From Actinomycetes bacterium (GTDB lineage: Bacteria > Actinomycetota > Thermoleophilia > Solirubrobacterales > Solirubrobacteraceae): 48,250 bases of DNA. The position numbers were made by a program, and so were the translations under genes. How positions within the stretch are numbered: the first letter of the stretch is position 1; each line of letters opens with the position of its first letter. The stretch is taken from NCBI GenBank assembly GCA_021851525.1, contig JAJZDA010000005.1, positions 1 to 48,250 on the forward strand. Direction: 5' to 3'. Below, in pieces: positions 16,650 through 24,646 of the stretch. Below the pieces are notes generated by a model. That model worked only from the letters and a program-made list of their open reading frames with translations. It was not told the origin of the DNA and did no database searches.

Positions 16650-16689
16650 GTGTGCGGGGTGCGGACCTCAGCACCCCTGGCTGCTGCGG
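16633..16689. terminator. 14-bp inverted repeat shared by two convergent gene ends
   Basis: CCGCAGCAGCCAGG (16633-16646) pairs perfectly with CCTGGCTGCTGCGG (16676-16689) around a 29-base centre. The left arm encodes the last residues of the deacetylase; the right arm lies in the 3' end of the opposite small HAD-like fragment. It could act as a bidirectional terminator. Confidence 0.55.
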
Positions 16690-16844
16690 GGCCTGCGCCG
16701 CTGACGCCGCGGGGCGATCGCCAGCAGACGCTCGGCCACGCCGGGGATCCAGACGCCGTCGGTGTCGTACGCGGCGCTCTGATCCAGCAGCAGGTGACTG
16801 GCGTCGAGATGGCCCCAGCCCGGGATGTCGACTCTCAGCGGCAC
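16668..16844 (-). pseudogene. N-terminal fragment resembling HAD/soluble P-type ATPase-like phosphatase
   Basis: A 58-residue frame starting at GTG 16844, preceded by GAGAGGAG. Its sequence VPLRVDIPGWGHLDASHLLLD, followed by ..DGVWIPGVAERLLAIA, matches the opening of the soluble P-type-ATPase-like HAD family, whose members read roughly IPG.G.L...HLVLD.NGT.A.DG.L..GV.ERL. The catalytic DxNGT is absent (DQSAA here), and the protein stops after about 45 homologous residues with an Arg-rich tail. I read it as a decayed remnant, though the intact ribosome binding site means it could be a short expressed protein. It is divergent from the Ehr operon. Assignment is from memory of the family pattern. 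Confidence 0.4.
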
Positions 16845-17193
16845 GGCTCTCCTCTCCCTCATGAACATGGAGTAGAGGCCATCAGCGGCGTGCCGCGGTC
16901 GGAGCGAGCCTCATCGCTCGCGCCTCAGGGTAGCTCCGCGGCGACTCGCTGGCAACCGCACGCGCGGCTCCGCGCGGGCGCCGCGCGGCGGGATGACGGG
17001 TCCGGCGCGCAGCCGCGGCGTGCCGCCAACCAACGATTGACCGGAAAGTGACTTGCAACGCGATGGCTTTTGGATAATCTGAGCTCAGACCAGATGAGGT
17101 CCTGGTGGGCGGCAGCGCCGTCCGAACCGCCCGGCAACGGGCTAATGGCTTCTTTCGAGCAACCGCACGACGCCCGAAGGGAGCCTGTTTCCA
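16845..17193. promoter_or_regulatory. Intergenic region upstream of the Ehr operon
   Basis: About 350 bases with no supportable gene. The only AT-richer patch is 17049-17080, where TGACTT (17049) and GATAAT (17073) are separated by 18 bases, a reasonable sigma-70-type promoter for the operon starting at 17194. The leader would be about 110 bases. No riboswitch was recognised. Confidence 0.4.
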
Positions 17194-18828
17194 GTGCCCG
17201 ATCTGTCCAGCTGGCTTGTTCAGGTCCTTCAGGTCCTCACGGTGCTGGCTTTCGCACCGTTGATCAGCGGTGTGATCGCGCGGCTGGAGGCGGTGATCCA
17301 GCAGCGTCGTGGACCACGCCTGCTGCAGCCCTACTACGACATCGCCAAGCTGCTGGGCAAGGAGACGGTGCTCCCGGCACCGGCCGGGCCGCTCTTCCGT
17401 GCGGCGCCGTACGTCAGCTTCGCCGGGTACGCCACCGTACCGCTCCTGATTCCGGTGCTCACCAGCTACGGGCTGCCGCTCGGCTACATGGGGGACATCC
17501 TCGGTGGCGGCCTGATCCTGGGGATGGCCGGCTTCGCGATCTCAATCGCCGCGATCGACAGCGGCAGCCCCTACGCACAGCTCGGTTCCAGCCGCCTACG
17601 GTCGTTCGGGGCGCTGAACGAGCCGACTGTGATCTTCGTTGTGTTCGTGGTGGCGCTCACCACACACACCGACCTGCCCTACGTGATGGGCGCGACGCTG
17701 CGGGCATCGGCTGTCCAGGTGGTCAGGCCCAGCCACCTGCTGATCATCGCTGCGTTCTTCATGCTGATCCTCAACGAGACGGGGCGCATCCCGGTCGGCA
17801 GCCACGGCGGCACGCTCGAGTTCGGCCAGATCGAGGAGGGTCGTGTGGTCGAGCACTCGGGCCCCGGCCTGGCGTTCCTGCGCTGGGGCTCATCGGTCAA
17901 GCAGCTGGTGCTCTACACGATCTTCGCCAACGTGCTGGTCGCGCCCTGGGGGCTGGCAGCGCCGCCCGGCAGGCTCGGCGACGTGCTGCTGGCGGTCGCC
18001 CTGCTGGTGCTCAAGGCGCTGGCGATCGGGCTGGCGGTGGTGGTCGTGGAGTCGAGCTTCGCGAAGCTGCGGCTCTACAAGATCCCGGAGTTCACCGTCG
18101 CGAGCTTCATGTTCGCCGTGCTGGGCGTGGTGATCTTCCTCTTCCAGCCCGGGTTCGGTGACCTGCGCCTCACCGTCTTCGGGGCGGCCGCGACCGTCGC
18201 GGCCGTGGTGGTGCTGCTGCTGGAGCTGGGCATGCTGCGCTCCCAGGACGTATGGGAGCAGCTCAGCCTCTACTCGGCGGGCTCGCTGTTCGTGGCCGGA
18301 CTGGCCATCGCCACAGCCGCGAGCACGTCGGGCAACGGCTCCCTCTACGTCCTCGGCGCGGTCACGGTGGCGCTCAAGGCGCTGCTCTTCCCGGCCGGCA
18401 TCCGCTTCGTGCTGCGCCGCCTGGACGCGGATCCACGGGTGCCGTCGACGATCGGCGTGGCCAGCTCGATCCTGATCGCGGTGGTGCTCTGCGGGCTGGC
18501 GTTCGTGGTGATGCGCCCGATCCACATCGGCGCCGTGGCGGCACTGCCGCTCTCCGCGCTGCCGGTGGCCGTGGGCGGCGTGCTCGTCGCGCTGCTGCTG
18601 ATGGTGGTGCGTCCGCACGCGCCCTCACAGCTGCTGGGCTTCCTGCTGGTGGAGAACGCGGTCTCGGTCGCCTCGCTGGTGATCGCTCCGGGGCTGCCGA
18701 TCATCCTCGCGCTGCTGCTGCTCTTCGACGTGCTGGTGGGTGTGCTGGTGTTCATCGTGCTGGTCCAGTATCTGGCTATCGAGCGCACCGCGGTGCGCAC
18801 CGACATCCTCGACAGGCTGGCCGGATGA
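17194..18828 (+). CDS. Fused HyfC-HyfE-like membrane subunit of Ehr complex
   Basis: A 544-residue membrane protein that joins two normally separate subunits. Residues 1 to ~310 are HyfC/HycD/NuoH-like: RLEAVIQQRRGPRLLQPYYD near 29-48, and ETGRIPVGSHGGTLEFGQIE around 195-214 followed by VEHSGPG, the acidic loop that faces the quinone/redox module in complex I. Residues ~320-544 are HyfE-like, with the signature LLGFLLVENAVSVASLVI near 478-496 and LLFDVLVGVLV after it. In hydrogenase-4 and in the M. tuberculosis Rv0082-0087-type locus these are separate genes. There is no stop or internal start at the junction (near 18150). GTG start with GAAGGGAG about 11 bases upstream; first gene of the operon. 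Confidence 0.85.
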   Translation: MPDLSSWLVQVLQVLTVLAFAPLISGVIARLEAVIQQRRGPRLLQPYYDIAKLLGKETVLPAPAGPLFRAAPYVSFAGYATVPLLIPVLTSYGLPLGYMGDILGGGLILGMAGFAISIAAIDSGSPYAQLGSSRLRSFGALNEPTVIFVVFVVALTTHTDLPYVMGATLRASAVQVVRPSHLLIIAAFFMLILNETGRIPVGSHGGTLEFGQIEEGRVVEHSGPGLAFLRWGSSVKQLVLYTIFANVLVAPWGLAAPPGRLGDVLLAVALLVLKALAIGLAVVVVESSFAKLRLYKIPEFTVASFMFAVLGVVIFLFQPGFGDLRLTVFGAAATVAAVVVLLLELGMLRSQDVWEQLSLYSAGSLFVAGLAIATAASTSGNGSLYVLGAVTVALKALLFPAGIRFVLRRLDADPRVPSTIGVASSILIAVVLCGLAFVVMRPIHIGAVAALPLSALPVAVGGVLVALLLMVVRPHAPSQLLGFLLVENAVSVASLVIAPGLPIILALLLLFDVLVGVLVFIVLVQYLAIERTAVRTDILDRLAG

Positions 18829-18841
18829 GCGGAGCGCACAG

Positions 18842-20314
18842 ATGAGCTGGCTGCCTGTGGCACTGCTGGCCGTGCCGCTGGTGGCGGCACTGGCGAGCCT
18901 GGCCGACGGTTGGCGGCTGGCGCGCGCGGCCACCGCCGTCGGCGGTCTGGTCGCGCTCGCCCTGTCGGTCGCGCTGGCGCTGACGGTCGCCCACGGCCGC
19001 ACGCTCCAGGCGCTGCACGGATGGCTGCGGCTCGACTCGCTGGGCGCCGTGTTCCTGCTGGCCACAGGGCTGCTCTACGCCGCGGCCGGGGTCTTCTCGA
19101 TCGGATACCTGCAGGCGGAGCAGCGCAGCGAGGGCTTCTCGAGTTTCGCGCGGCGCTACTGCGCGCTGCTGAACCTGTTTGGCTGGACGATGCTGCTGGT
19201 GCCGCTGACCGCTGACTTCGGGACGCTCTGGGTCGCGGTCGAGCTGACCACGATCGTGTCCGCGTTGCTGGTCGCGATCGACCGCACCGACGCGGCGCTC
19301 GAGGCCTCCTGGAAGTACGTGCTGATCGCCTCCAGCGGCCTGGGGATCGCGCTGCTCTCGATCATCGTGCTCTACGCGACCGGCACGCACGCACTGGGTG
19401 GCGCCTACATCCCACGCTTCGTGCGGGTGCTGGCGCACGCCCACGCCTACTCGCGCGACGCGGTGCGGCTCGCGTTCGTGCTGGCCGTGATCGGGTTCGG
19501 CACGAAGGTCGGCTTCGTGCCGATGCACACCTGGCTGCCGGACGCCCACAGTGAGGCGCCGGCGCCGGTCTCCGCGATGCTCTCCGGCTCGCTGCTCTCG
19601 GCGGCGCTCTACGCGATCCTGCGCTTCTTCCAGGTCGCGGTGGTGGCCGGGCAGCGGGGCTTCGCGGAGCACGTGCTGATCGTCTTCGGCGTGATCTCAC
19701 TGCTGGCCGCGAGCCTCTTCGTGCTGCGCCAGACCAACTACAAGCGGCTGCTCGCATACTCCTCGATCGAGCACATGGGCGTGATCGCCCTGGGGGTCGG
19801 CTTCGGGGCACCGCTGGCGGTCGCGGGCGCGCTGCTGCACGTGCTCACCCACGCCTCCGCCAAGGGCCTGGCGTTCCTCGGCGCCGGATCGGTGCTGCGC
19901 GGCTACGACACCAAGACGATCGACGAGGTCAGGGGCGCCGGGGCGCTGATGCCATGGACCGGGCCGATGTTCCTGGCGGCCGCGCTGGCGCTCTGCGGCC
20001 TGCCGCTCTCAGGCGTCTTTCGCAGCGAGTTTCAGATCGTCGCGGGCGGGTTTGCGCAGGGTCAGTACGTCGGCGTCGCGCTGCTGATCGTGTTCGTCAA
20101 CATCGCCTTCTTCGGGATCGTCTGGCACGCCGGGCGGATGGTGCTCGGCGCCGCCACGCGTGAGGCGGGGGAGGTGGGCGAACGCAGCCGCTTCATCACC
20201 GCGGCGATGCTCGGCTGCCTGGTGGTGGTGGTGGCGCTCGGCGTGCACGTCCCCGGTGAGCTCACGAGCCTCCTGCACAACGCGAACCTGCGGCTGGAGT
20301 ACCCGCGCACATGA
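18842..20314 (+). CDS. hyfF: HyfF-like proton-channel membrane subunit
   Basis: A 490-residue NuoL/M/N-type antiporter-like subunit with about 14 membrane segments. ATG 18842 has GGAG seven bases upstream and lies 13 bases after the previous stop; a longer frame would start inside the upstream gene. The conserved proton-pathway residues are present: Glu134 in VAVELTTIVSALL and Lys222 in GTKVGFVPMHTWLPDAHSEAP. YKRLLAYSSIEHMG and HASAKGLAFLGAG are also typical of HyfF/HycQ. Length matches HycQ-type proteins. It should be able to translocate protons or ions if the complex can be driven. Confidence 0.9.
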   Translation: MSWLPVALLAVPLVAALASLADGWRLARAATAVGGLVALALSVALALTVAHGRTLQALHGWLRLDSLGAVFLLATGLLYAAAGVFSIGYLQAEQRSEGFSSFARRYCALLNLFGWTMLLVPLTADFGTLWVAVELTTIVSALLVAIDRTDAALEASWKYVLIASSGLGIALLSIIVLYATGTHALGGAYIPRFVRVLAHAHAYSRDAVRLAFVLAVIGFGTKVGFVPMHTWLPDAHSEAPAPVSAMLSGSLLSAALYAILRFFQVAVVAGQRGFAEHVLIVFGVISLLAASLFVLRQTNYKRLLAYSSIEHMGVIALGVGFGAPLAVAGALLHVLTHASAKGLAFLGAGSVLRGYDTKTIDEVRGAGALMPWTGPMFLAAALALCGLPLSGVFRSEFQIVAGGFAQGQYVGVALLIVFVNIAFFGIVWHAGRMVLGAATREAGEVGERSRFITAAMLGCLVVVVALGVHVPGELTSLLHNANLRLEYPRT

Positions 20315-21822
20315 GCGGCCCCGTGAACCCCGCGCCCGACCGTGCCACGCCCGCGCCGGCGGGCGGCCTGCCTGGGCAGCTTGACGCGCCGCTGCTGCCC
20401 TCGCCGGCCCAGGAGTTGCGGCTCGCGGTCGGCGCCGGCCAGCTGGCCGGCGCCGCGGTCCTGCTGCAGGCGCAGGGGGCGCGCTTCATCACGCTGCTGC
20501 TGGCGCAGACACCGGCGCCCGCGCTCCAGGCCGTGTTCGCGCTGGGCGGTGAGCTCGTGGTGCTGCGCGCCTCAGCCGACGGTGAGCCGCTGCGCTACCC
20601 GGCAATCAGCGCCGTCATACCCGCCGCCCGCTGGGCGGAGCGGGAGCTGGCGGAGCGCACCGGGGTGCAGCCGCAGGGCCTTGCCCCGGGGGTGGCGCTG
20701 ACCACGCCAGAAGCGGACCTGCTCGACAGCACGCTTGACGGTCCCGACGTGTTCACGCTGCCGTTCGGACCGGTGCGCTCCGGTGTCTTTGAGGCGATCC
20801 AGTTCATGATCGAGACCGGCGGCGAGGATGTCCCGAGGATCCGCACCCGCCCGTTCTTCAAGCACCGCGGCCTGGAGCAGCGCTTCAGCGGGATGACCCC
20901 GGAGGCGGGGGTGCACGTGGCCGAGCGGATCGCCGGGATCGCAGGCGTTGCACACGCCTGCGCCTTCTGCCAGGCGGTCGAGCGGGCGCTCGGGGTCGGT
21001 GTGCCGCCGGCCGCCGAGCGCTGGCGCGTGCTCCACGCTGAGCTGGAGCGCATCGCCTGCCACCTCGATGTGATCGCCAAGCAGGCGCAGACCACCGCCC
21101 TGAGCGTCGGGCACGCGCGCTTTCAGATCCTCAAGGAGTCGATCATGCGCCTGCGGGTGCAGCTCAGCGGCAGCCGCTTCGGGCGCGGCGTGCTGGTGCC
21201 CGGTGGGGTGCGCGCCGCGGGCGCCCTGCCACTCGCCCGGCTGCGCGCCGCACTGGACAGCTTCGAGCAGGAGCTGCGCCACGATGAACGCCTGTTCCGC
21301 GGGACCGCGTCGATGAGCGACCGCCTGATCGGGGCGGGGCGGCTCTCACGTGAGCTGCTCGAGCAGCTCGGAGCCGTCGGGCCGTTGGCACGCGGCTCCG
21401 GGCTCTCGGTCGACGCCCGCCATGAGCGGCCCCACGGTGAGTACAGCCGCCTCGGCCTGCGTGTGATCACCGCGCACGGCGGCGACGCGATGGCCCGCGT
21501 CGACGTGCGCCTGCGTGAGATCGGTGAGTCGCTGCGGATCCTGCGCCAGGTCACGGATCGTCTCGCGGACGACGGCACGGAGTTGCTCGCGCCGCTTCCC
21601 TCAGGGGCATCGGGCGATGCCTTCGGCTGGGTTGAGGCCCCGCAGGGGGAGGTCGTGACCTGGGTGCAGGTCCGCGACGGGAAGCTCGCGCGCGTGCACG
21701 TGGCCTCACCCTCGCTGCGCAACTGGGCGATCTTCGACCACGCCTTCCCGCGGGATGTGCTCACCGACTTTGCGTTCATCGAGCACAGCTTCGGGTTGAC
21801 CGCCGCGGGGGCCGATCGCTGA
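20311..21822 (+). CDS. hyfG: HyfG/HycE-like large subunit lacking the full NiFe motif
   Basis: A 503-residue NuoC-NuoD fusion as in HycE. The N-terminal ~130 residues are NuoC-like (YPAISAVIPAARWAERELAER), the rest NuoD-like (RTRPFFKHRGLEQRF, LERIACHLDVIAKQ). [NiFe] hydrogenases need two Cys pairs. The first is present as Cys217-AF-Cys220, but the C-terminal DPCxxC is missing: the end reads LTDFAFIEHSFGLTAAGADR with no Cys. NiFe binding is therefore not possible in the usual way, which marks it as an energy-converting hydrogenase-related (Ehr) protein rather than a hydrogenase. It starts four bases inside the hyfF stop (ATGA overlap). No hydrogenase maturation genes are in the window, which agrees. 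Confidence 0.88.
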   Translation: MSGPVNPAPDRATPAPAGGLPGQLDAPLLPSPAQELRLAVGAGQLAGAAVLLQAQGARFITLLLAQTPAPALQAVFALGGELVVLRASADGEPLRYPAISAVIPAARWAERELAERTGVQPQGLAPGVALTTPEADLLDSTLDGPDVFTLPFGPVRSGVFEAIQFMIETGGEDVPRIRTRPFFKHRGLEQRFSGMTPEAGVHVAERIAGIAGVAHACAFCQAVERALGVGVPPAAERWRVLHAELERIACHLDVIAKQAQTTALSVGHARFQILKESIMRLRVQLSGSRFGRGVLVPGGVRAAGALPLARLRAALDSFEQELRHDERLFRGTASMSDRLIGAGRLSRELLEQLGAVGPLARGSGLSVDARHERPHGEYSRLGLRVITAHGGDAMARVDVRLREIGESLRILRQVTDRLADDGTELLAPLPSGASGDAFGWVEAPQGEVVTWVQVRDGKLARVHVASPSLRNWAIFDHAFPRDVLTDFAFIEHSFGLTAAGADR

Positions 21823-22646
21823 TGCTCGCCTGGATCCCCCGCGGCCTCTCCAGGGGGCGAGTGACCACCGCCTACCCGCGGACTCCCGAGTCCCCGCCGG
21901 AGGGCTTTCAGGGGCCGCTCGTGGTGCTCGAGCCGGGGCGCGGCCCGGCTGAGCTGCAACAGCTGTGCCCGACGGGGGCGATCACCGTCGCAGACGACGG
22001 CACGATCGCGCTTGACCGCGGGCGCTGCATCCTCTGCGGGGCGTGCGTGCGTGCGCAGCCGCGGCGCTTCGCGTTCAGCCGCAGCTTTGAGTCGGCGGTC
22101 TCCCGCCGTGCCGAGCTGATCCAGCGCTCGGGGGCCGGGGTCGGCGGCTCATCAGCGGCGCTGCCCGAGGACGGGATCCCCCGCGACGCTCAGCTGCGCC
22201 GCGCCCGCGCGGCGCTCGGGCAGCAGGCGCGGGCGCTGCGCCGCTCAATCCACGTGCGCCACATCGACACCGGCTCCGATGGCTGCGAGGAGTGGGAGAT
22301 CGAGGCGCTCTGGAACCCGTACTACGACATTGCGCGGCTCGGCTTCCAGCTGACCTCCGCGCCACGTCATGCCGACATCCTGATGGCCAGCGGCGGTGTG
22401 ACGGCGCCGATGCGTGAGCCGCTGCTGCGCACCTGGGAGCTGATGCCCGAGCCCAAGGCGCTGATCGCCGTCGGCACCGACGCCTGCTCCGGCGGGCTGG
22501 CGGCGCCCGGCGGCCTGGTCGCCGGGGGAATAGATCAGGTGCTGCCCGTCGACGTCTACGTTCCCGGCTCCCCGCCGGCGCCGATCGCCCTGATCGACGC
22601 GCTGCTGCTGGCCGTCGGCCGGCTGCGGGCGGAGGTTCGGGGATGA
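21822..22646 (+). CDS. Fused ferredoxin-NuoB-like small subunit with lost cluster ligands
   Basis: A 274-residue fusion of a HyfH-like ferredoxin part and a HyfI/NuoB-like small subunit. The N-terminal part can bind one [4Fe-4S] cluster through Cys49 (LCPTG) and Cys69-x2-Cys72-x2-Cys75; the second cluster of a normal 2x4Fe ferredoxin is gone (CVRAQP instead of CxxxCP). In the NuoB part the usual GSCNGCEIE reads GSDGCEEWE; aligned without gaps, both cluster Cys are replaced (Asp153, Glu156) and Cys155 is out of register. Cys222 (GTDACSGG) remains, but the GCPP Cys is Ser250 (VPGSPP). The proximal cluster is thus very unlikely. NPYYDIARLGF and PRHADILMASGGV confirm the family. TGATG overlap with the gene before. 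Confidence 0.85.
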   Translation: MLAWIPRGLSRGRVTTAYPRTPESPPEGFQGPLVVLEPGRGPAELQQLCPTGAITVADDGTIALDRGRCILCGACVRAQPRRFAFSRSFESAVSRRAELIQRSGAGVGGSSAALPEDGIPRDAQLRRARAALGQQARALRRSIHVRHIDTGSDGCEEWEIEALWNPYYDIARLGFQLTSAPRHADILMASGGVTAPMREPLLRTWELMPEPKALIAVGTDACSGGLAAPGGLVAGGIDQVLPVDVYVPGSPPAPIALIDALLLAVGRLRAEVRG

Positions 22647-24646
22647 GTGCCATGCTGGCGATCGGCTACGCCGCGCTGGCGGTCGCGCCCTTGCTGGGCA
22701 TCGCCGGGCGGCGGGGCGCACGCGGCCGCGGGCCGCTGCTGGTGAGGGCTGTGGCGATGAGCTCGGTGCTCGGTTGTCTGCTGCTGCTGATTGCCGGCAT
22801 CGCCGCCGTGACCGGCGGCGCGCGACCGCGGGTGGAGCTCGGCGGCTGGCTGGGCTTCGGTCACAGCGCGCTGCGTGTTGACGGCGTCGCCGGGATCTTC
22901 CTGGCCCTCACCGGGCTCACCGGGGCGGCCACCGCGCTGGCCTACGCCGAGCTCGAGTGGAGCGCCTGGCTGACCTCGCTCGGCGCGCTGGCGCTGCTCT
23001 GCGTGGCGCTCTTCATCGGCGCTGACAACGCCTTCCTGATGCTGCTCGCGTGGGAGGCGCTGAACGTCTGCATCTACCTGCTGACGGGCAGCGGCAAGGC
23101 TGACCCCGCGGAGCTGCTCGGGGGGTATTTCGCGTCGGGACTGACGAAGCTCGGCGGTGCGGCGCTGCTGGCCGCCATCGGGCTGCTCTACGCGCACACG
23201 CACAGCTTCGCGCTAGCCGTCTGGGCGCACGCCCAGCTTGGCGGTGGCACGCGGGGGGTGGCGTTCCTGCTGTTCCTGCTCGCGTTCGGCTCCAAGGTCG
23301 GGTTGCTGCCGCTGCAGGGGGCGCTGCCCGCCGGCTACGCGGCGGCCACGCGCGTCGGCGCGGCGGCGCTCTCGGTGGCGCTCAGCGCCGGCTTCTACGG
23401 GCTCTGGCGCTTTGAGGTGCTGACGCTCAGCCCGCTGCCGGGCTGGTGCGGGGAGACGCTCCTGGTGCTCGGCGCGCTGAGCGCCATCACCGGCATCGTC
23501 TACGCGACCATGCAGGACGGCCTGCGGGAGTTCCTCGGCTACTCAACGGTTGAGCACGCCGGGATCGTGCTGCTCGGACTCGGGGTGGCGCTGCTCGGCC
23601 TCTCCGCTCACGATCGCATGCTCGCCGCCGCGGGGCTGCTGGCGGCGACGCTGCACGTCTGCGCGCACAACCTTGCCAAGACGCTCGCGCTGATCGGCGT
23701 CGCCCGCCTGGAGCTCGCCACCGGCGAGCGGACGCTCGCGCCGCTCGGCGGGCTTGGGCGGGTGCTGCCGCTGACCTGTGCCGGGGTCGGGATCGCCTCG
23801 CTGACGCTCGGCGCGATCCCGCCGCTGGGTGGCTTCGTGAGTGAGTGGTTCACCTTCGAGGCGCTCCTGCAGGGCTTCCTCATGCCGACGCTGCTCGCGC
23901 AGCTGCTCTGCGCGCTGGCCGCCGCGGCGCTGGCGTTCACCGCCGGGATCGGTCTGCTGGCCTTCGCCAAGTACTTCGGCTTCAGCTTCCTGGGACCGCC
24001 GCGCGCTCACGCCGCGGTGGCCAGCGCGCGTGCCCGGGCGGCCCACGCGCGCTGGCCACCGAGCCTGCTGGCGCTGGGGGTTGTCGTGGCGCTGCTGGGC
24101 GCCGCCGCGCCATGGGAGATCCGCGGTCTGGCGCACGGGCTCCAGCAGGCGCTCGGCTTCAACGCGGCGGGCAGCACGATCTCATCGCCGTTGGTGCTCG
24201 GTCCCGTGTTCCCGGGGTTCGCGGTGCTCGCTCCAACCTGGCTGCTGCTGGTGCTGGCGGCCTTCGCGCTGCTCGCGGCGACCGCCGGCAGATGGGTGGG
24301 CGGACACCGCGGGGTGCGCCGCGCGCCGGTCTGGGTGACCGGCAGCGACGCCGAGCCGGCGCGCGTCCAGTACCGGCCCTCCGCCTACTCCAACCCGCTG
24401 CGCGTGGTGCTGAGGGGGCCGCTCGGCTTCCGCACGCGCCTGCTGGCGCGTGACGACGGCTCAGCCACGCTCGAGACCTCCGTGGTCAACGCGGCCGAGC
24501 GCTTCCTCTACCGGCCGCTGACGCGCGCGCTGCTGCGCGCCAGCGGCGCCGTCCGGCGCCTGCAGTCGGGACGCCTCTCGGCCTACCTGCTCTACCTGTT
24601 ACTCGCCCTCCTGGCCGCTCTGGCCCTGATCCCCATCCTGCACTGA
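22643..24646 (+). CDS. hyfB: HyfB-like proton-channel membrane subunit
   Basis: A 667-residue NuoL-like subunit with about 16 membrane segments, the size of HyfB and of the Rv0083-type protein. Glu138 (LLAWEALNVCIYLL) and Lys218 (FGSKVGLLPLQGALP) match the conserved proton-pathway pair; FLGYSTVEHAGI and HNLAKTLALIGVA are family features. The C-terminal ~90 residues form a soluble stretch (YRPSAYSNPLRVVLRG) and then one last membrane segment. It starts four bases inside the preceding gene (ATGA). With the fused first subunit and HyfF it completes the membrane arm; all pumping residues that I can check are kept, unlike the redox arm. Confidence 0.9.
   Translation: MSAMLAIGYAALAVAPLLGIAGRRGARGRGPLLVRAVAMSSVLGCLLLLIAGIAAVTGGARPRVELGGWLGFGHSALRVDGVAGIFLALTGLTGAATALAYAELEWSAWLTSLGALALLCVALFIGADNAFLMLLAWEALNVCIYLLTGSGKADPAELLGGYFASGLTKLGGAALLAAIGLLYAHTHSFALAVWAHAQLGGGTRGVAFLLFLLAFGSKVGLLPLQGALPAGYAAATRVGAAALSVALSAGFYGLWRFEVLTLSPLPGWCGETLLVLGALSAITGIVYATMQDGLREFLGYSTVEHAGIVLLGLGVALLGLSAHDRMLAAAGLLAATLHVCAHNLAKTLALIGVARLELATGERTLAPLGGLGRVLPLTCAGVGIASLTLGAIPPLGGFVSEWFTFEALLQGFLMPTLLAQLLCALAAAALAFTAGIGLLAFAKYFGFSFLGPPRAHAAVASARARAAHARWPPSLLALGVVVALLGAAAPWEIRGLAHGLQQALGFNAAGSTISSPLVLGPVFPGFAVLAPTWLLLVLAAFALLAATAGRWVGGHRGVRRAPVWVTGSDAEPARVQYRPSAYSNPLRVVLRGPLGFRTRLLARDDGSATLETSVVNAAERFLYRPLTRALLRASGAVRRLQSGRLSAYLLYLLLALLAALALIPILH

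Noticed and set aside
17194-24646. Functional group 4 [NiFe] hydrogenase or respiratory complex I
   Set aside because: NiFe and proximal Fe-S ligands are missing, and there are no NuoE/F/G/A/J or hydrogenase maturation genes.
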